Origin: Phenylobacterium kunshanense | GTDB lineage: Bacteria > Pseudomonadota > Alphaproteobacteria > Caulobacterales > Caulobacteraceae | DNA: 64,000 bases | Direction: 5' to 3' | Assembly: GCF_003254525.1 (NCBI RefSeq) | Contig: NZ_QFYS01000005.1 | Location: forward strand, 62,001-126,000 | Shown here: positions 38,871-48,606 of the stretch, in pieces | How positions within the stretch are numbered: the stretch's first letter is position 1 | How the letters are laid out: each line of letters starts with the position of its first letter | Position numbers and translations under genes: made by a program | Notes under the pieces: model-generated | Seen by the model: the letters and a program-made list of their open reading frames with translations, nothing else | Told to the model about the DNA's origin: nothing | Databases searched by the model: none

Positions 38871-39455
38871 ATGAGGTTCAGAATTCCCGCGGTCGCCGCC
38901 GCGTTCCTGGCGGTATCCGCCTTCGCCATGCCTGCGTCGGCCGCGACCGTGGTCAAGGCCTTCGAGTTCACGGCGAACACCCCCGGGGCGTTGACGCCGC
39001 AGCACGCGGGCAGCTTCCGGTTCTCGTTCGACGACGTGAGCCTTGCGGCGACGCTGGAGGCGGTGGATTTCGCCATCGGCTCGACGACGTTCACCACCGC
39101 CAACACCGGCATCCGCAGCGCGACCATCGGCCCGTTCGTCGTCTTCGAGCTGGGTGGGCTCGCCAACGGGATCGATGGACTCAACGCCGCGACCAACGAC
39201 TTCTACCTTCTTTTCGACCTGGCGCTCGGCAACCCCTTCTTCGACCACACCCAGACGGGGTTCGCCGGCCGTGTGCTGGCTACCGGCGAGAATGGCCGCC
39301 TTGCGATGCGCGAGGTCACGGTCGCGGCAGCCGCCGTGCCAGAGCCGGGCGCCTGGGCGCTGATGATCCTCGGCTTCGGCGGCGCCGGCGCCATGCTGCG
39401 GCGCAAGGGTGGTCGCCTGACGCGGGGTTGGCTGAGATCGGGGTCTCCGGCCTGA
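38871..39455 (+). CDS. PEPxxWA-CTERM sorting-domain exported protein
   Basis: 194 residues from ATG 38871 with GGAGGGG upstream. A signal peptide ends at ASAATVV. The middle is a beta-rich unassigned domain (FEFTANTPGALTPQHAGSF). The C-terminus carries VPEPGAWALMILGFGGAGAMLRRK: PEP motif, Trp, hydrophobic helix and basic tail, the substrate tag of an exosortase-type sorting system. Such tags direct processing at the envelope, typically with exopolysaccharide genes. No exosortase is encoded in this window. The next gene carries the same tag and lies 39 bp downstream. Confidence 0.88.
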   Translation: MRFRIPAVAAAFLAVSAFAMPASAATVVKAFEFTANTPGALTPQHAGSFRFSFDDVSLAATLEAVDFAIGSTTFTTANTGIRSATIGPFVVFELGGLANGIDGLNAATNDFYLLFDLALGNPFFDHTQTGFAGRVLATGENGRLAMREVTVAAAAVPEPGAWALMILGFGGAGAMLRRKGGRLTRGWLRSGSPA

Positions 39456-39494
39456 ATCGATCATGACCACCAGCGGCCTGCCACGGAGGGCGGA

Positions 39495-40196
39495 ATGAAG
39501 AAAATTCAGGCGAGCGTGGTTGGCGCGGCCATGTCCATCGCGGCTACTCAGGCCTTCGCGGCGACGGTCGTGCACGAGACCGATTTCGCCGGCGACATCT
39601 CCAGCTTCACGATGACTGGCTTCTGGTCCATCGGGCCTGCCTGGCCGTCGGACATTCCTCAGGCGCCGGCCATCGGGAATCCCGATCCGACCGAGGATCA
39701 CACGCCCACGGACGACAACATGCTGGCGGGGGTTGGGAACGGGCTCGGCTATCTCGTCTATGTGCAGGGGGCCGAACCCGGATATCTCACCAGCGGAGTG
39801 ATCGATCTGTCGGGCTATTCCGACGTCACGTTCTCATTCTGGCGTTTTCTGAATACCGACTACCTTCCCTACATCCGGGACACGGTCGAGGTGTTCGACG
39901 GCGCGGTCTGGCGTGGTCTTGTGGATATGAACGTGCCGGGTGAACAGCCGCGAGACAGCGAGTGGACCCTTCAGTCCTTCGATGTCTCCGCCTATGCGAA
40001 TGCGGATTTCCGCTACCGCTTCGGATACGAGGTGCTGTCCCCCGCCGCCTATGTCGTGACGAGCTGGAACGTCGATGATGTCGTGATCGAAGGCGTTCGC
40101 GCCGTCCCGGAACCGGGCGTCTGGGCGCTGATGATCCTGGGGTTCGCCGCAGCGGGCGCGATGCTGCGGCGGGCTGGCCGGGCGGTCTGCGCCTGA
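39495..40196 (+). CDS. PEPxxWA-CTERM sorting-domain exported protein (second of a pair)
   Basis: 233 residues with signal peptide MKKIQASVVGAAMSIAATQAFA. The middle resembles a jelly-roll or carbohydrate-binding-like beta domain: SGVIDLSGYSDVTFSFWRFLN, DTVEVFDGAVWRGLVDMN and WNVDDVVIEGVR, a pattern seen in discoidin/MAM-like modules. The C-terminal sorting tag is VPEPGVWALMILGFAAAGAMLRRAG. It is probably cotranscribed with the upstream tagged protein, to which only the tag is clearly similar. Surface location is inferred from the tag. Confidence 0.87.
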   Translation: MKKIQASVVGAAMSIAATQAFAATVVHETDFAGDISSFTMTGFWSIGPAWPSDIPQAPAIGNPDPTEDHTPTDDNMLAGVGNGLGYLVYVQGAEPGYLTSGVIDLSGYSDVTFSFWRFLNTDYLPYIRDTVEVFDGAVWRGLVDMNVPGEQPRDSEWTLQSFDVSAYANADFRYRFGYEVLSPAAYVVTSWNVDDVVIEGVRAVPEPGVWALMILGFAAAGAMLRRAGRAVCA

Positions 40197-40341
40197 CCGG
40201 GCCGAACGGGGCGCGCGCCGCCACCAGCCGATAGCGCGCCTTCCGCCATCTGAGCGAAGGGCCAGTCGCGGCGCGCACGACGGCTGCGCGGCGCCATCGA
40301 CCGTGCGGCGCGGGAATTCGACTAGATTCAGCAGGAATGAA

Positions 40342-40431
40342 TGGCGGAGAGAGAGGGATTCGAACCCTCGATAGGCTTTCACCTATACACGCGTTCCAGG
40401 CGTGCGCCTTCAACCACTCGGCCACCTCTCC
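40342..40431 (-). tRNA. tRNA-Ser (anticodon GGA)
   Basis: 90 nt including an encoded CCA. On the minus strand the acceptor stem begins GGAGAGG and ends CTCTCC-GCCA. The D arm contains GCCGAGTGGTTGAAGG, the anticodon stem-loop is ACGC-CTGGAAC-GCGT with GGA in the loop, a long variable arm typical of class II tRNAs (Ser) follows (ATAGGTGAAAGCCTAT), and the T-loop has GGTTCGAATCC. It decodes UCC and UCU. It lies convergent with the PEPxxWA genes and divergent from msrA. Confidence 0.95.
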
Positions 40432-40471
40432 ACGCCGCGCGGGACGAGTGGGGTCCCGGCGGAAGGCGCGC

Positions 40472-40499
40472 AATATAGTCAGGACGTCCCCCGGAGCAA
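40472..40499 (-). promoter_or_regulatory. Probable promoter for tRNA-Ser
   Basis: On the minus strand TTGCTC (40494-40499) and TATATT (40472-40477) are separated by 16 bases. This is the best sigma-70-like pair upstream of the tRNA, whose 5' end is at 40431. The distance leaves about 40 nt of 5' leader, acceptable for a processed tRNA precursor. Confidence 0.5.
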
Positions 40500-40594
40500 G
40501 CGCTGGATGGTCGCGCTTCGAACGCGGCGCGTCGGCGGGTGCGCAGGCGCGCATCTGCGCCTATCTTCAGGGGCCGTCCGATCCGGAGATCGCC

Positions 40595-41248
40595 ATGCTG
40601 TTCGCCAAGAAGCCCCTCGACCTGCCGACCGCCGAGACCGCCCTGCCGGGTCGCGCGCACGCGATCCCGACCGCCGAGACGCACTTCGTCAACGGCCGGC
40701 CGCTGAAGGGACCGTATCCGGAAGGCCTGGAGGTCGCCTACCTCGCCATGGGCTGCTTCTGGGGCGTGGAGCGGGTCTTCTGGCAGGTTCCCGGCGTGTG
40801 GGTGACCGCGGTCGGCTACCAGCAGGGGCTGACGCCCAACGCCACCTATGAGGAAGTCTGCTCGGGCCGCACCGGCCACACCGAGTCGGTGCTGGTGGTC
40901 TTCGATCCCAAGGTCGTCACCTACGCCGACCTGTTGAGGGTGTTCTGGGAGAACCACGACCCGACCCAGGGGATGCGCCAGGGGAACGACATCGGCACCC
41001 AGTACCGGTCGGGCCTCTATCCCACGCACGACGCCCAGGCCGCCGCGGCCGAGGCGTCGCGCGAGGCCTATCAGGCGGAACTGGCCAAGCGCGGCTTCGG
41101 CCGGATCACCACCGAGATCCAGCCTGCGGCGCCCTTCTACTTCGCCGAGGACTATCACCAGCAGTACCTGGCCAAGAACCCGCAGGGCTACTGCGGGATC
41201 GGCGGCACGGGCGTGACCTGTCCGATCGGCGTCGGCGTCCAAGCCTAG
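40595..41248 (+). CDS. msrA: Peptide-methionine (S)-S-oxide reductase MsrA
   Basis: 217 residues from ATG 40595. The catalytic motif is [15 protein letters not shown] near residue 50 (nucleophilic Cys in GCFW). [24 protein letters not shown] and [16 protein letters not shown] are the family blocks, the latter with a candidate resolving Cys. The N-terminal 40 residues ([18 protein letters not shown]) are typical for the larger MsrA form. It reduces methionine-S-sulfoxide in oxidised proteins. The extended frame upstream overlaps the tRNA and is not coding. An MmcQ/YjbR gene follows 7 bp later. Confidence 0.94.
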   Translation: MLFAKKPLDLPTAETALPGRAHAIPTAETHFVNGRPLKGPYPEGLEVAYLAMGCFWGVERVFWQVPGVWVTAVGYQQGLTPNATYEEVCSGRTGHTESVLVVFDPKVVTYADLLRVFWENHDPTQGMRQGNDIGTQYRSGLYPTHDAQAAAAEASREAYQAELAKRGFGRITTEIQPAAPFYFAEDYHQQYLAKNPQGYCGIGGTGVTCPIGVGVQA

Positions 41249-41255
41249 CCCCGGG

Positions 41256-41594
41256 ATGACGCGCGAGGAGATCGAGGCCTGCGCGCTGGCGCTGCCCGCG
41301 GCCACCAAGGTCGTCCAGTGGGGCGGCTCGGACGTCTACAAGGTGGGCGGGAAGGTGTTCGCCGTGTGCGGCCTCCAGGGCGGGCTGGCCTTCAAGGTCA
41401 GCGAGATCGGCTTTGTCGTGCTGACAGAGGACGGCGGCCCCGCCCGCCAGGCGCCCTATTTCGCCAAGGGGCAGTGGGTGCTGGTCGACCTGGACGACCT
41501 TGACCGTGAGGACGCCAGCGGCTGGCTCGCCACCGCGCACAGCCTGATCGCGGCCAAGCTGACCCGCAAGGTGCGTGCGGAGCTGGGCCTGTAA
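41256..41594 (+). CDS. MmcQ/YjbR family protein
   Basis: 112 residues, full length for the family. Recognisable blocks are EIEACALALPAATKVVQWGGSDVYKVGGKVFAV and YFAKGQWVLVDLDDL, ending with LIAAKLTRKVR. The fold is a cyclic alpha/beta DNA-binding-like domain (YjbR) of unknown biological role. It lies 7 bp downstream of msrA on the same strand and is probably cotranscribed. A link to repair or stress is only suggested by the neighbour. Confidence 0.85.
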   Translation: MTREEIEACALALPAATKVVQWGGSDVYKVGGKVFAVCGLQGGLAFKVSEIGFVVLTEDGGPARQAPYFAKGQWVLVDLDDLDREDASGWLATAHSLIAAKLTRKVRAELGL

Positions 41595-41603
41595 AAGAGG
41601 GCG

Positions 41604-42344
41604 CTAACCCGCCTGCCGGCCTGGAGGCGGCCGATCGGCCGGGACCGACGGCGCGCGGGCTTCGATCAGCTTGCGGAACTCATGGATCGCCGTGGCGGCC
41701 GGCGATTGTCGCTGACGCCAGAGCAGCAGGCCCACGGCGCCGACGGTGGTCGCCATGAAAGCCCAGGGGCCAAACAGCCAGGCGGCCGCGGCCAGGGCGA
41801 AGTAGTAGCCGCGGATACCGGAATTGAACGAGCCCAGCGCCGGGTTGAGCAGCCGGGCCAGCACCGCGCCGAACACCGGCCGTTCGGCCTCGGCCAGCGG
41901 CTCCGGCGTCGCGCCCATGGCGGCCAGGCAGTAGTTGAGCTGGCGGATCGACCAGATGAAATCGAGCAGCCCGCGCGCCAGCGTCAGGAGGACCAGGGCG
42001 AGTTGGATCTCGAACAGCAGGCGGGAGGAGGTTTCCACGACCTGTAGCGCCGAGACCGAGCGAAAGGTGCTTTCCCCGCCGAAGAGCGCCCCGGTCGTGG
42101 CGGCGATGAGCACCAGGTTGGATGAGGCGAAGAACGACGCCGAGTTGAGGGCGTGGCCCAGGAGCTGGCCATCCATCAGCCGTGACTCGCGCCCGGTCAT
42201 CACGGTCATCCAGCCGCCCCGGATGACCGTCATGTCCGTGTTGAGTACGCCGCCCCGGCGCTTTCCAACCGCCGTGAGCAGCGGCTCGTAGAAGACCCAG
42301 GCGACGGCGAAGACGGCCAGGGCGATGAGGTCGGCGGGCTCCAC
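41604..42344 (-). CDS. DUF599 family membrane protein
   Basis: 246 residues from a GTG that follows the MFS stop codon directly. Hydrophobic helices are near residues 5-25, 70-95, 110-135 and 185-215 (YYFALAAAAWLFGPWAFMATTVGAVG). The block SFNSGIRGYYFALAA and DFIWSIRQLNYC match the DUF599 family. Members are found in many proteobacteria and in plants but have no assigned activity. It is probably cotranscribed with the transporter upstream. Confidence 0.82.
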   Translation of the reverse strand: MEPADLIALAVFAVAWVFYEPLLTAVGKRRGGVLNTDMTVIRGGWMTVMTGRESRLMDGQLLGHALNSASFFASSNLVLIAATTGALFGGESTFRSVSALQVVETSSRLLFEIQLALVLLTLARGLLDFIWSIRQLNYCLAAMGATPEPLAEAERPVFGAVLARLLNPALGSFNSGIRGYYFALAAAAWLFGPWAFMATTVGAVGLLLWRQRQSPAATAIHEFRKLIEARAPSVPADRPPPGRQAG

Positions 42345-43688
42345 TCAGTCCTCGAGGATCAGGCTGTGCTTACGGGTGTCGGGCAAGAGGAAGACGATCA
42401 GGAACGCGATCGCCATGGCGCCGGCCACATAGATGTAGAAGCCGCTCTCGGCGCCGATGCTCTTGAACCAGAGCGCCATCGCCTCCGCCGTGCCGCCGAA
42501 GATGGCGGCGCTGAGGCCATAGGGCAGGGCCACGCCCAGCGCCCGGATGTTGGCGGGGAACAGCTCGGCCTTCACCACCGCGCTCACGGCGTTGTAGCCC
42601 GACATCAGGAAGATCATCAGCGAGACGAGGGCGAAGGCGAGCCAGGCGTTGTCGGTGGCCGCGAGCGTCGTCATCACCGGATAGGTCGCCAGCGCCCCGC
42701 CGCCGAAGGCGATCCAGAGCGTCGCCTTGCGGCCCATGTGGTCGCTCAGCCAGCCGAAGAGCGGCAGGGCGAAGAGGTACACCACCAGCCCCCCGGCGGT
42801 GATCGCGGTGGCCATGGAATCGGAGAAGTAGGCCGCGTGGTCCTTCGCGGTCAGGAACTTCGGCATGTAGGTGGTGAAGGCGTAGAAGGCGAGCGAGCCG
42901 CCGGCGGTGAAGCCGAAGATGGTCAGGGTCTGCTTCGGATAGTGCAGGAACAGCATCATGGTCCGCGCCCGCTCGGCCCCGGAGGCCTTGGCGTTCTCGT
43001 AGGATTGGCTTTCGTCCATACGGCTGCGGATCCAGAACACCACCACGGCCATGGCCGCGCCGATGAGGAAGGGAATCCGCCATCCCCAGGCCTCCAGTTC
43101 CGGGCGAGGCAACAGCGCCTGCATCAGCGACAGGACGCCTAGGGCGATCAGTTGCCCCAGCACCATGGTCACGAACTGGAAGCTGGACCAGAAGCCCCGC
43201 CGGCGGCGTCCGGCCATCTCGGAAAGGTAGGTGGCGCTGGCGCCGTATTCCCCGCCGACCGAAAGGCCCTGGAGGATGCGGGCGACCACGAGGAGGATCG
43301 GCGCGGCTATACCGATGGTCTCGTAGCCGGGCAGAACGGCGATGATCAGCGACCCGCCGCACATCAGCGAGACGGCGGCGGTGAGGGCCGTGCGGCGTCC
43401 GGCGCGGTCGGCGTAGAGGCCCATCAGCCAGGCGCCGAGGGGGCGGGCGAAGAAGCCCACCGCGAAGACCGCCATCGTCTTCAGCAGGCCGGCCAGGTCG
43501 TCATCGCCGGGGAAGAAGTGGCGGGAAAAATAGACGGCGAAGACCGAGTAGACGAACCAGTCGTACCACTCCACAAGGTTGCCGGACGAACCGCCCAGGA
43601 TCGCCCTGAACCGCTGGCCGGCCGTGAGGCCCGGCTTCAGCAGTTCGGGCGGGACCTGGGAGTCAGCCCCTGTTTCCGTCGCCGTCAT
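42345..43688 (-). CDS. MHS-family MFS transporter (alpha-ketoglutarate permease-like)
   Basis: 447 residues, 12 hydrophobic segments. It belongs to the metabolite:H+ symporter group: SSGNLVEWYDWFVYSVFAVYF near the N-terminus, GAWLMGLYADRAGRRTALT (MFS loop motif) and GLSVGGEYGASATYLSE. These match KgtP/ProP-like carriers. Likely substrates are dicarboxylic or keto acids, or compatible solutes, imported with protons. It is cotranscribed with the DUF599 gene, which begins at its stop codon. Confidence 0.88.
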   Translation of the reverse strand: MTATETGADSQVPPELLKPGLTAGQRFRAILGGSSGNLVEWYDWFVYSVFAVYFSRHFFPGDDDLAGLLKTMAVFAVGFFARPLGAWLMGLYADRAGRRTALTAAVSLMCGGSLIIAVLPGYETIGIAAPILLVVARILQGLSVGGEYGASATYLSEMAGRRRRGFWSSFQFVTMVLGQLIALGVLSLMQALLPRPELEAWGWRIPFLIGAAMAVVVFWIRSRMDESQSYENAKASGAERARTMMLFLHYPKQTLTIFGFTAGGSLAFYAFTTYMPKFLTAKDHAAYFSDSMATAITAGGLVVYLFALPLFGWLSDHMGRKATLWIAFGGGALATYPVMTTLAATDNAWLAFALVSLMIFLMSGYNAVSAVVKAELFPANIRALGVALPYGLSAAIFGGTAEAMALWFKSIGAESGFYIYVAGAMAIAFLIVFLLPDTRKHSLILED

Positions 43689-43774
43689 GCATCCTCCCCC
43701 GCTTGCTTCGCGGGGGGATGCTAGAGCGCCTCAGGCCAAAGTGTGAATGGTTTCCGGCCAGGCAGGCCGGCCCG

Positions 43775-43933
43775 TCATATCCGGCCCATCACGACCAGAA
43801 TGATGATGATGATCAGCACCAGGCCAAGGCCGCCGCTCGGGAAGTAGCCCCAGCTCCGCGAATGGCCCCAGGTGGGCAGCGCCCCGATCAGCAACAGGAT
43901 CAGGATGATGATCAGAATGGTCCCGAGGGACAT
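43775..43933 (-). CDS. DUF3309 small membrane protein
   Basis: 52 residues. It begins MSLGTILIIILILLLIGALP, contains TWGHSRSWGYFPSG, and ends with a second helix LVLIIIIILVVMGRI. This two-helix hairpin with a central Trp/His/Tyr loop is the whole DUF3309 family. Role unknown. It is too short for standard gene calling and could be missed. Located between the MFS transporter and the DUF983 gene, same strand. Confidence 0.85.
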   Translation of the reverse strand: MSLGTILIIILILLLIGALPTWGHSRSWGYFPSGGLGLVLIIIIILVVMGRI

Positions 43934-44005
43934 AGCCGCTCTCCTCCAGTCCCCCGACCTCGACCGTGCCGAACGTGCGCGGCCAAGCCGGGGTTCCGAG
44001 GAACC

Positions 44006-44410
44006 TCAGTCGGCGGCGTCGGCGGTATGCAGCCGCTGGTTCCGGTCGGTGACCTGCAGGGCGTACATCAGGCCGATCCAGCCGCCCTTCACACGCGGCA
44101 GGGCCAGCAGCATCAGCACCGCCAGCACCGTCAGGATCAGCGGCACGGAATAGAGGGGGTTCGCCTCCCAAACGATCGGGAAGAGCAGCATCGGCGCGAC
44201 GATGAGGTGGCCGGTCAGGAGGATGGTCACGTAGGCCGGGCCGTCGTCGGCGGGGTACTGCGTCAGCGAATGACCACAGGACCCGCAGGTCGGCTCGACC
44301 TTGAGGTAGCGGCTGAAGAGGCCGCCCTTGCCGCAGCAGGGACAGCGATGGGCCAGCCCGCGCTTGATGGAGCGAAACAGGGGGTAAGCAATTTCGGCCA
44401 TGCGGGCCAT
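44006..44410 (-). CDS. DUF983 family protein
   Basis: 134 residues. The N-terminus has a zinc-ribbon-like pair (HRCPCCGKGGLFSRYL and CGSCGHSL), the DUF983 signature, followed by two helices (ILLTGHLIVAPMLLFPIVW and VPLILTVLAVLMLLALP). The family occurs widely in alphaproteobacteria, often near respiratory or NUDIX genes; its function is unknown. The start could be either of two in-frame ATGs 9 bp apart. Confidence 0.88.
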   Translation of the reverse strand: MARMAEIAYPLFRSIKRGLAHRCPCCGKGGLFSRYLKVEPTCGSCGHSLTQYPADDGPAYVTILLTGHLIVAPMLLFPIVWEANPLYSVPLILTVLAVLMLLALPRVKGGWIGLMYALQVTDRNQRLHTADAAD

Positions 44411-44466
44411 ATGCGCCTTTGAGCCGAGGATAGGAAGGGCGCCGCATCGTCGCGGCGCCGATCGGC

Positions 44467-44604
44467 CTATCGCTTGGCGTCCTCGGCCGCGCCAGTGACC
44501 GCACGGCCGGCGGCCTGGGCGTCCTTGCCGAGCCCGGAAATCGTGTTGCAGCCCGACACCATGACGGCGGCTGCGGCCGCGGCGAGGACGATGAGCTTGC
44601 GCAT
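44467..44604 (-). CDS. Entericidin-like small lipoprotein
   Basis: 45 residues from ATG 44604 with AGAAAGG upstream. A lipoprotein signal (MRKLIVLAAAAAAVMVSGC) is followed by NTISGLGKDAQAAGRAVTGAAEDAK, which matches the entericidin A/B pattern (C-N-T-x2-G-x-G-x-D). Entericidins are small envelope lipoproteins induced under stress or in stationary phase; EcnA and EcnB form an antidote/toxin pair in enterics, but only one such gene is present here. It is divergent from the zinc-ribbon gene across a region rich in GANTC sites. Confidence 0.85.
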   Translation of the reverse strand: MRKLIVLAAAAAAVMVSGCNTISGLGKDAQAAGRAVTGAAEDAKR

Positions 44605-44719
44605 GGCGAACCTTTCTGAATCGAACGTCCTGACGTTCCCTGCGCCGCCTTTGTCGTCAAGCTTGCGGCGACAACGTGGCTGCACTGCAAAAGCCCGGCG
44701 TCTGGGCGCCCCAGAGGAT

Positions 44720-44744
44720 GAATCGCTTACACCGCAAGCGATTC
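44720..44744. promoter_or_regulatory. 9-bp perfect inverted repeat with GANTC sites in both arms
   Basis: Arms are GAATCGCTT (44720-44728) and AAGCGATTC (44736-44744) with a 7-nt centre. Each arm contains one GANTC, the target of the CcrM cell-cycle methylase of Caulobacterales. It lies in the 238-bp region between the divergent entericidin gene and the zinc-ribbon gene, so it may be an operator. A third GANTC is at 44618-44622 near the entericidin start. Confidence 0.55.
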
Positions 44745-44842
44745 CGTCGTGAGCGTCATTGCGCCGCAACAAAAATTCGTAGAATGGATTTTGCAGTGCG
44801 AAGCGTACCCGGGCCCGCTGTGGCCCATTCCGGAGCAGTGTG

Positions 44843-45037
44843 ATGATCGAGTTGCGTACCTTCCCCGGCCTGTTCGTCGGTCAGCGTAAGCTGCTCACCG
44901 CCGACGAAGCCCCGCGCGAAGAGGGCGGCTCGCGTTTCGCCTGCGGCGGCTGCGGCCAGGAACTGCTCCGCGCCGACCGCTCGTTCCTCAACGACGTGGT
45001 CGTGAAGTGCCGCTGCGGCGAGTTCAACCAGCTCTGA
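44843..45037 (+). CDS. Small zinc-ribbon protein, Mu Com-like
   Basis: 64 residues from ATG 44843. The C-terminal half carries four cysteines: CGGCGQELLRADRS, then VVVKCRCGEFNQL. The spacing C-x2-C-x2-LL-x-A plus a second C-x-C pair resembles the phage Mu Com zinc finger, a small translational activator that binds mRNA. The N-terminal half (RTFPGLFVGQRKLL) is unassigned. No mom-like or phage gene is nearby, so a chromosomal regulatory role is only a possibility. It ends 10 bp before the convergent CYP153 gene. Confidence 0.6.
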   Translation: MIELRTFPGLFVGQRKLLTADEAPREEGGSRFACGGCGQELLRADRSFLNDVVVKCRCGEFNQL

Positions 45038-45047
45038 GCTGAGCCCT

Positions 45048-46292
45048 CTAGGCGTGCAGGCGCACCGGCAGGTCGGTGTAGCCCTGCACGAAGTTCGACA
45101 GCACCCGCACGGGTTCGCCCACCACCTCCACGTGGCGGAAGCGCTTCAGGATCTCTTCCCAGAGGATCCGGAGCTGCAGCTCCGCCACGCGATTGCCCAT
45201 GCAGCGGTGTATGCCGAAGCCGAACGACATGTGATGGCGCGGCCGCTCGCGGTCGATGATGAAGCGGTCCGGCTCGGCGATCACGGTCTCGTCGCGGTTG
45301 CCCGAGGCGTACCACATCACCACCCGGTCGCCCTTGCGGATGGTCTGGCCCTGGAACTCGACGTCCCGTGTCGCGGTGCGCCGCATGTGGGCAAGCGGCG
45401 TCTGCCAGCGGATGATCTCGGGCACCAGTGAGGGGACCAGCGACGGGTCGGCCTTCAGCTTCTCGTACTCGGCCGGGAACATGTTCAGGGCCAGGACGCC
45501 GCCGCTGATCGAATTGCGCGTGGTGTCGTTGCCGCCGACGATCAGCAGCATCAGGTTGCCCAGGAACTGCATGGGATCGTCGACCATGTCCTTCGTCTCG
45601 GGCGAATGCGCCAACAATGAGATGAAGTCGAACTTCGGCGGCAGGGCGGCGCGCTCATGCCAGAGGCGCGTGAAGTAGGCCAGACACTCGCCCAGGATCC
45701 GCTCCCGCTCGGCCATGTCGGCCTGGACGCCCACGGTCTCGGACGTGGTGGTCACGTCGGACCAGTAGGGCAGCAGCCGGCGATCCTCCCACGGGAAGTC
45801 GAACAGCGTCGCCAGCATCTGGGTGGTCAGCTCGATGGAGACCCGGTCGACCCAGTTGAACGTCTCGCCGACCGGCAGGCCGTCGAGGATCACGCCCACG
45901 CGCTCGCGGATCAGCAACTCCAGGTCGGCCAGCCGCTTCGGCGCCACGGCCGGCGAGGCGACCTTGCGCTGCACGTCGTGCACTGGCGGATCCATGGCGA
46001 TGAACATCGGCGGGGCGAACCCCTCCGGGTTGTCGCCGATGACGATGTCGCGGTTGGACGAGAAGACCTCGTGGTTGGTGTCCACGGCCACGATGTCTTC
46101 GAAGCGGGTGATCGACCAGTAGGGCCCGAACATGCTCTCGCGGGTGTAGTGGACCGGCGCTTCCTTGCGCAGCCGGCGAAACCACTCGTGGTGCGCGCCC
46201 GACTGGAACAGCTCGGCCTGGCTGGGGTCCAGCGACTCCAGCGGCAGCGACCACACCTCGGCGCCGGGCGCCAGCCCTGCGTTGCCGTCCAT
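45048..46292 (-). CDS. Cytochrome P450, CYP153A-type alkane hydroxylase (copy 2)
   Basis: 414 residues. It is a close paralogue of copy 1 (28700-29956): shared [79 protein letters not shown] and haem ligand [11 protein letters not shown] (Cys364). The differing substrate-contact regions (near residues 85-100 and 185-200) suggest another chain-length preference. No ferredoxin or reductase gene is near. The start follows GGGAGGATC. Two GATAAC hexamers lie just upstream and may form a regulatory site. Confidence 0.92.
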   Translation of the reverse strand: MDGNAGLAPGAEVWSLPLESLDPSQAELFQSGAHHEWFRRLRKEAPVHYTRESMFGPYWSITRFEDIVAVDTNHEVFSSNRDIVIGDNPEGFAPPMFIAMDPPVHDVQRKVASPAVAPKRLADLELLIRERVGVILDGLPVGETFNWVDRVSIELTTQMLATLFDFPWEDRRLLPYWSDVTTTSETVGVQADMAERERILGECLAYFTRLWHERAALPPKFDFISLLAHSPETKDMVDDPMQFLGNLMLLIVGGNDTTRNSISGGVLALNMFPAEYEKLKADPSLVPSLVPEIIRWQTPLAHMRRTATRDVEFQGQTIRKGDRVVMWYASGNRDETVIAEPDRFIIDRERPRHHMSFGFGIHRCMGNRVAELQLRILWEEILKRFRHVEVVGEPVRVLSNFVQGYTDLPVRLHA

Positions 46293-46306
46293 CCGATCCT
46301 CCCAGA

Positions 46307-46321
46307 GTTATCGTTGTTATC
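46307..46321 (-). promoter_or_regulatory. Direct repeat of GATAAC upstream of CYP153 copy 2
   Basis: On the minus strand GATAAC occurs twice, at 46316-46321 and 46307-46312, 9 bp apart, ending 14 bp before the ATG at 46292. It is the only AT-rich block in the leader and could be an operator or part of a promoter. Confidence 0.3.
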
Positions 46322-46377
46322 TTTGGGAGCAGCCTACGCCTGGGAGGACGGGATTCAACAGGCTTGAGTGATGCGGC

Positions 46378-46590
46378 TCAGTCCTCGAGCGCGTAGCCGA
46401 GCTTCACCGCGACCTGGAAGTGGGCCACCTTGCCGTCCTCCACGTGGCCACGGGTCTCGATGACCTCGAACCAGCGGATCTGGCGGCGGTTCTCGCTCGC
46501 CTTGGCGATCGCCTGGCGGATGGCGTCGTCGATCGAGGTCTGCGACGTGCCGACGATCTCGCTGACGCCGTAGGTCTGGTCCTTGGTCAT
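46378..46590 (-). CDS. Dodecin family flavin-binding protein
   Basis: 70 residues, full length for the family. Signatures include YGVSEIVGTSQTSIDDAIRQAI, the flavin-stacking Trp in IRWFEVIETRG and the ending VAHFQVAVKLGYALED. Dodecins assemble into 12-mers that bind riboflavin or FMN and buffer free flavin. It lies between CYP153 copy 2 and lepA on the same strand. Its function in a flavoenzyme-rich region is suggestive only. Confidence 0.9.
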   Translation of the reverse strand: MTKDQTYGVSEIVGTSQTSIDDAIRQAIAKASENRRQIRWFEVIETRGHVEDGKVAHFQVAVKLGYALED

Positions 46591-46650
46591 GGGCGGTCCT
46601 CTCCGAGTCTCTGCGAGAGGAAGCGCTCAATCTCCTGGTGGTTCCCGACG

Positions 46651-48456
<1,806 letters not shown>

Positions 48457-48533
48457 CTTGCGCGCCCCTCTAGCACATTCGCGGCCGCAACATAGGCGGC
48501 CCCTTTGTCGCCGCGGATCGTGGTTAATCCACC

Positions 48534-48548
48534 GTTAAGGCTGACGCC
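48534..48548. promoter_or_regulatory. CtrA-type binding site TTAA-N7-TTAA
   Basis: A perfect TTAA-TCCACCG-TTAA lies 58 bp upstream of the eipA start. This is the consensus of the master cell-cycle regulator CtrA in alphaproteobacteria. A GANTC (GATTC at 48586-48590), the CcrM methylation target, follows 37 bp downstream. The site also lies 78 bp from the divergent lepA start. Confidence 0.7.
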
Positions 48549-48606
48549 GCCATGCAGGGGCGCTGGGCGGACCCTGATTCACGGCAACTGGAGGCGAGAA
48601 GCGCCC

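Noticed and set aside
40337..40594. Upstream extension of the msrA frame
   Set aside because: It covers the tRNA-Ser gene; the family N-terminus begins at ATG 40595.
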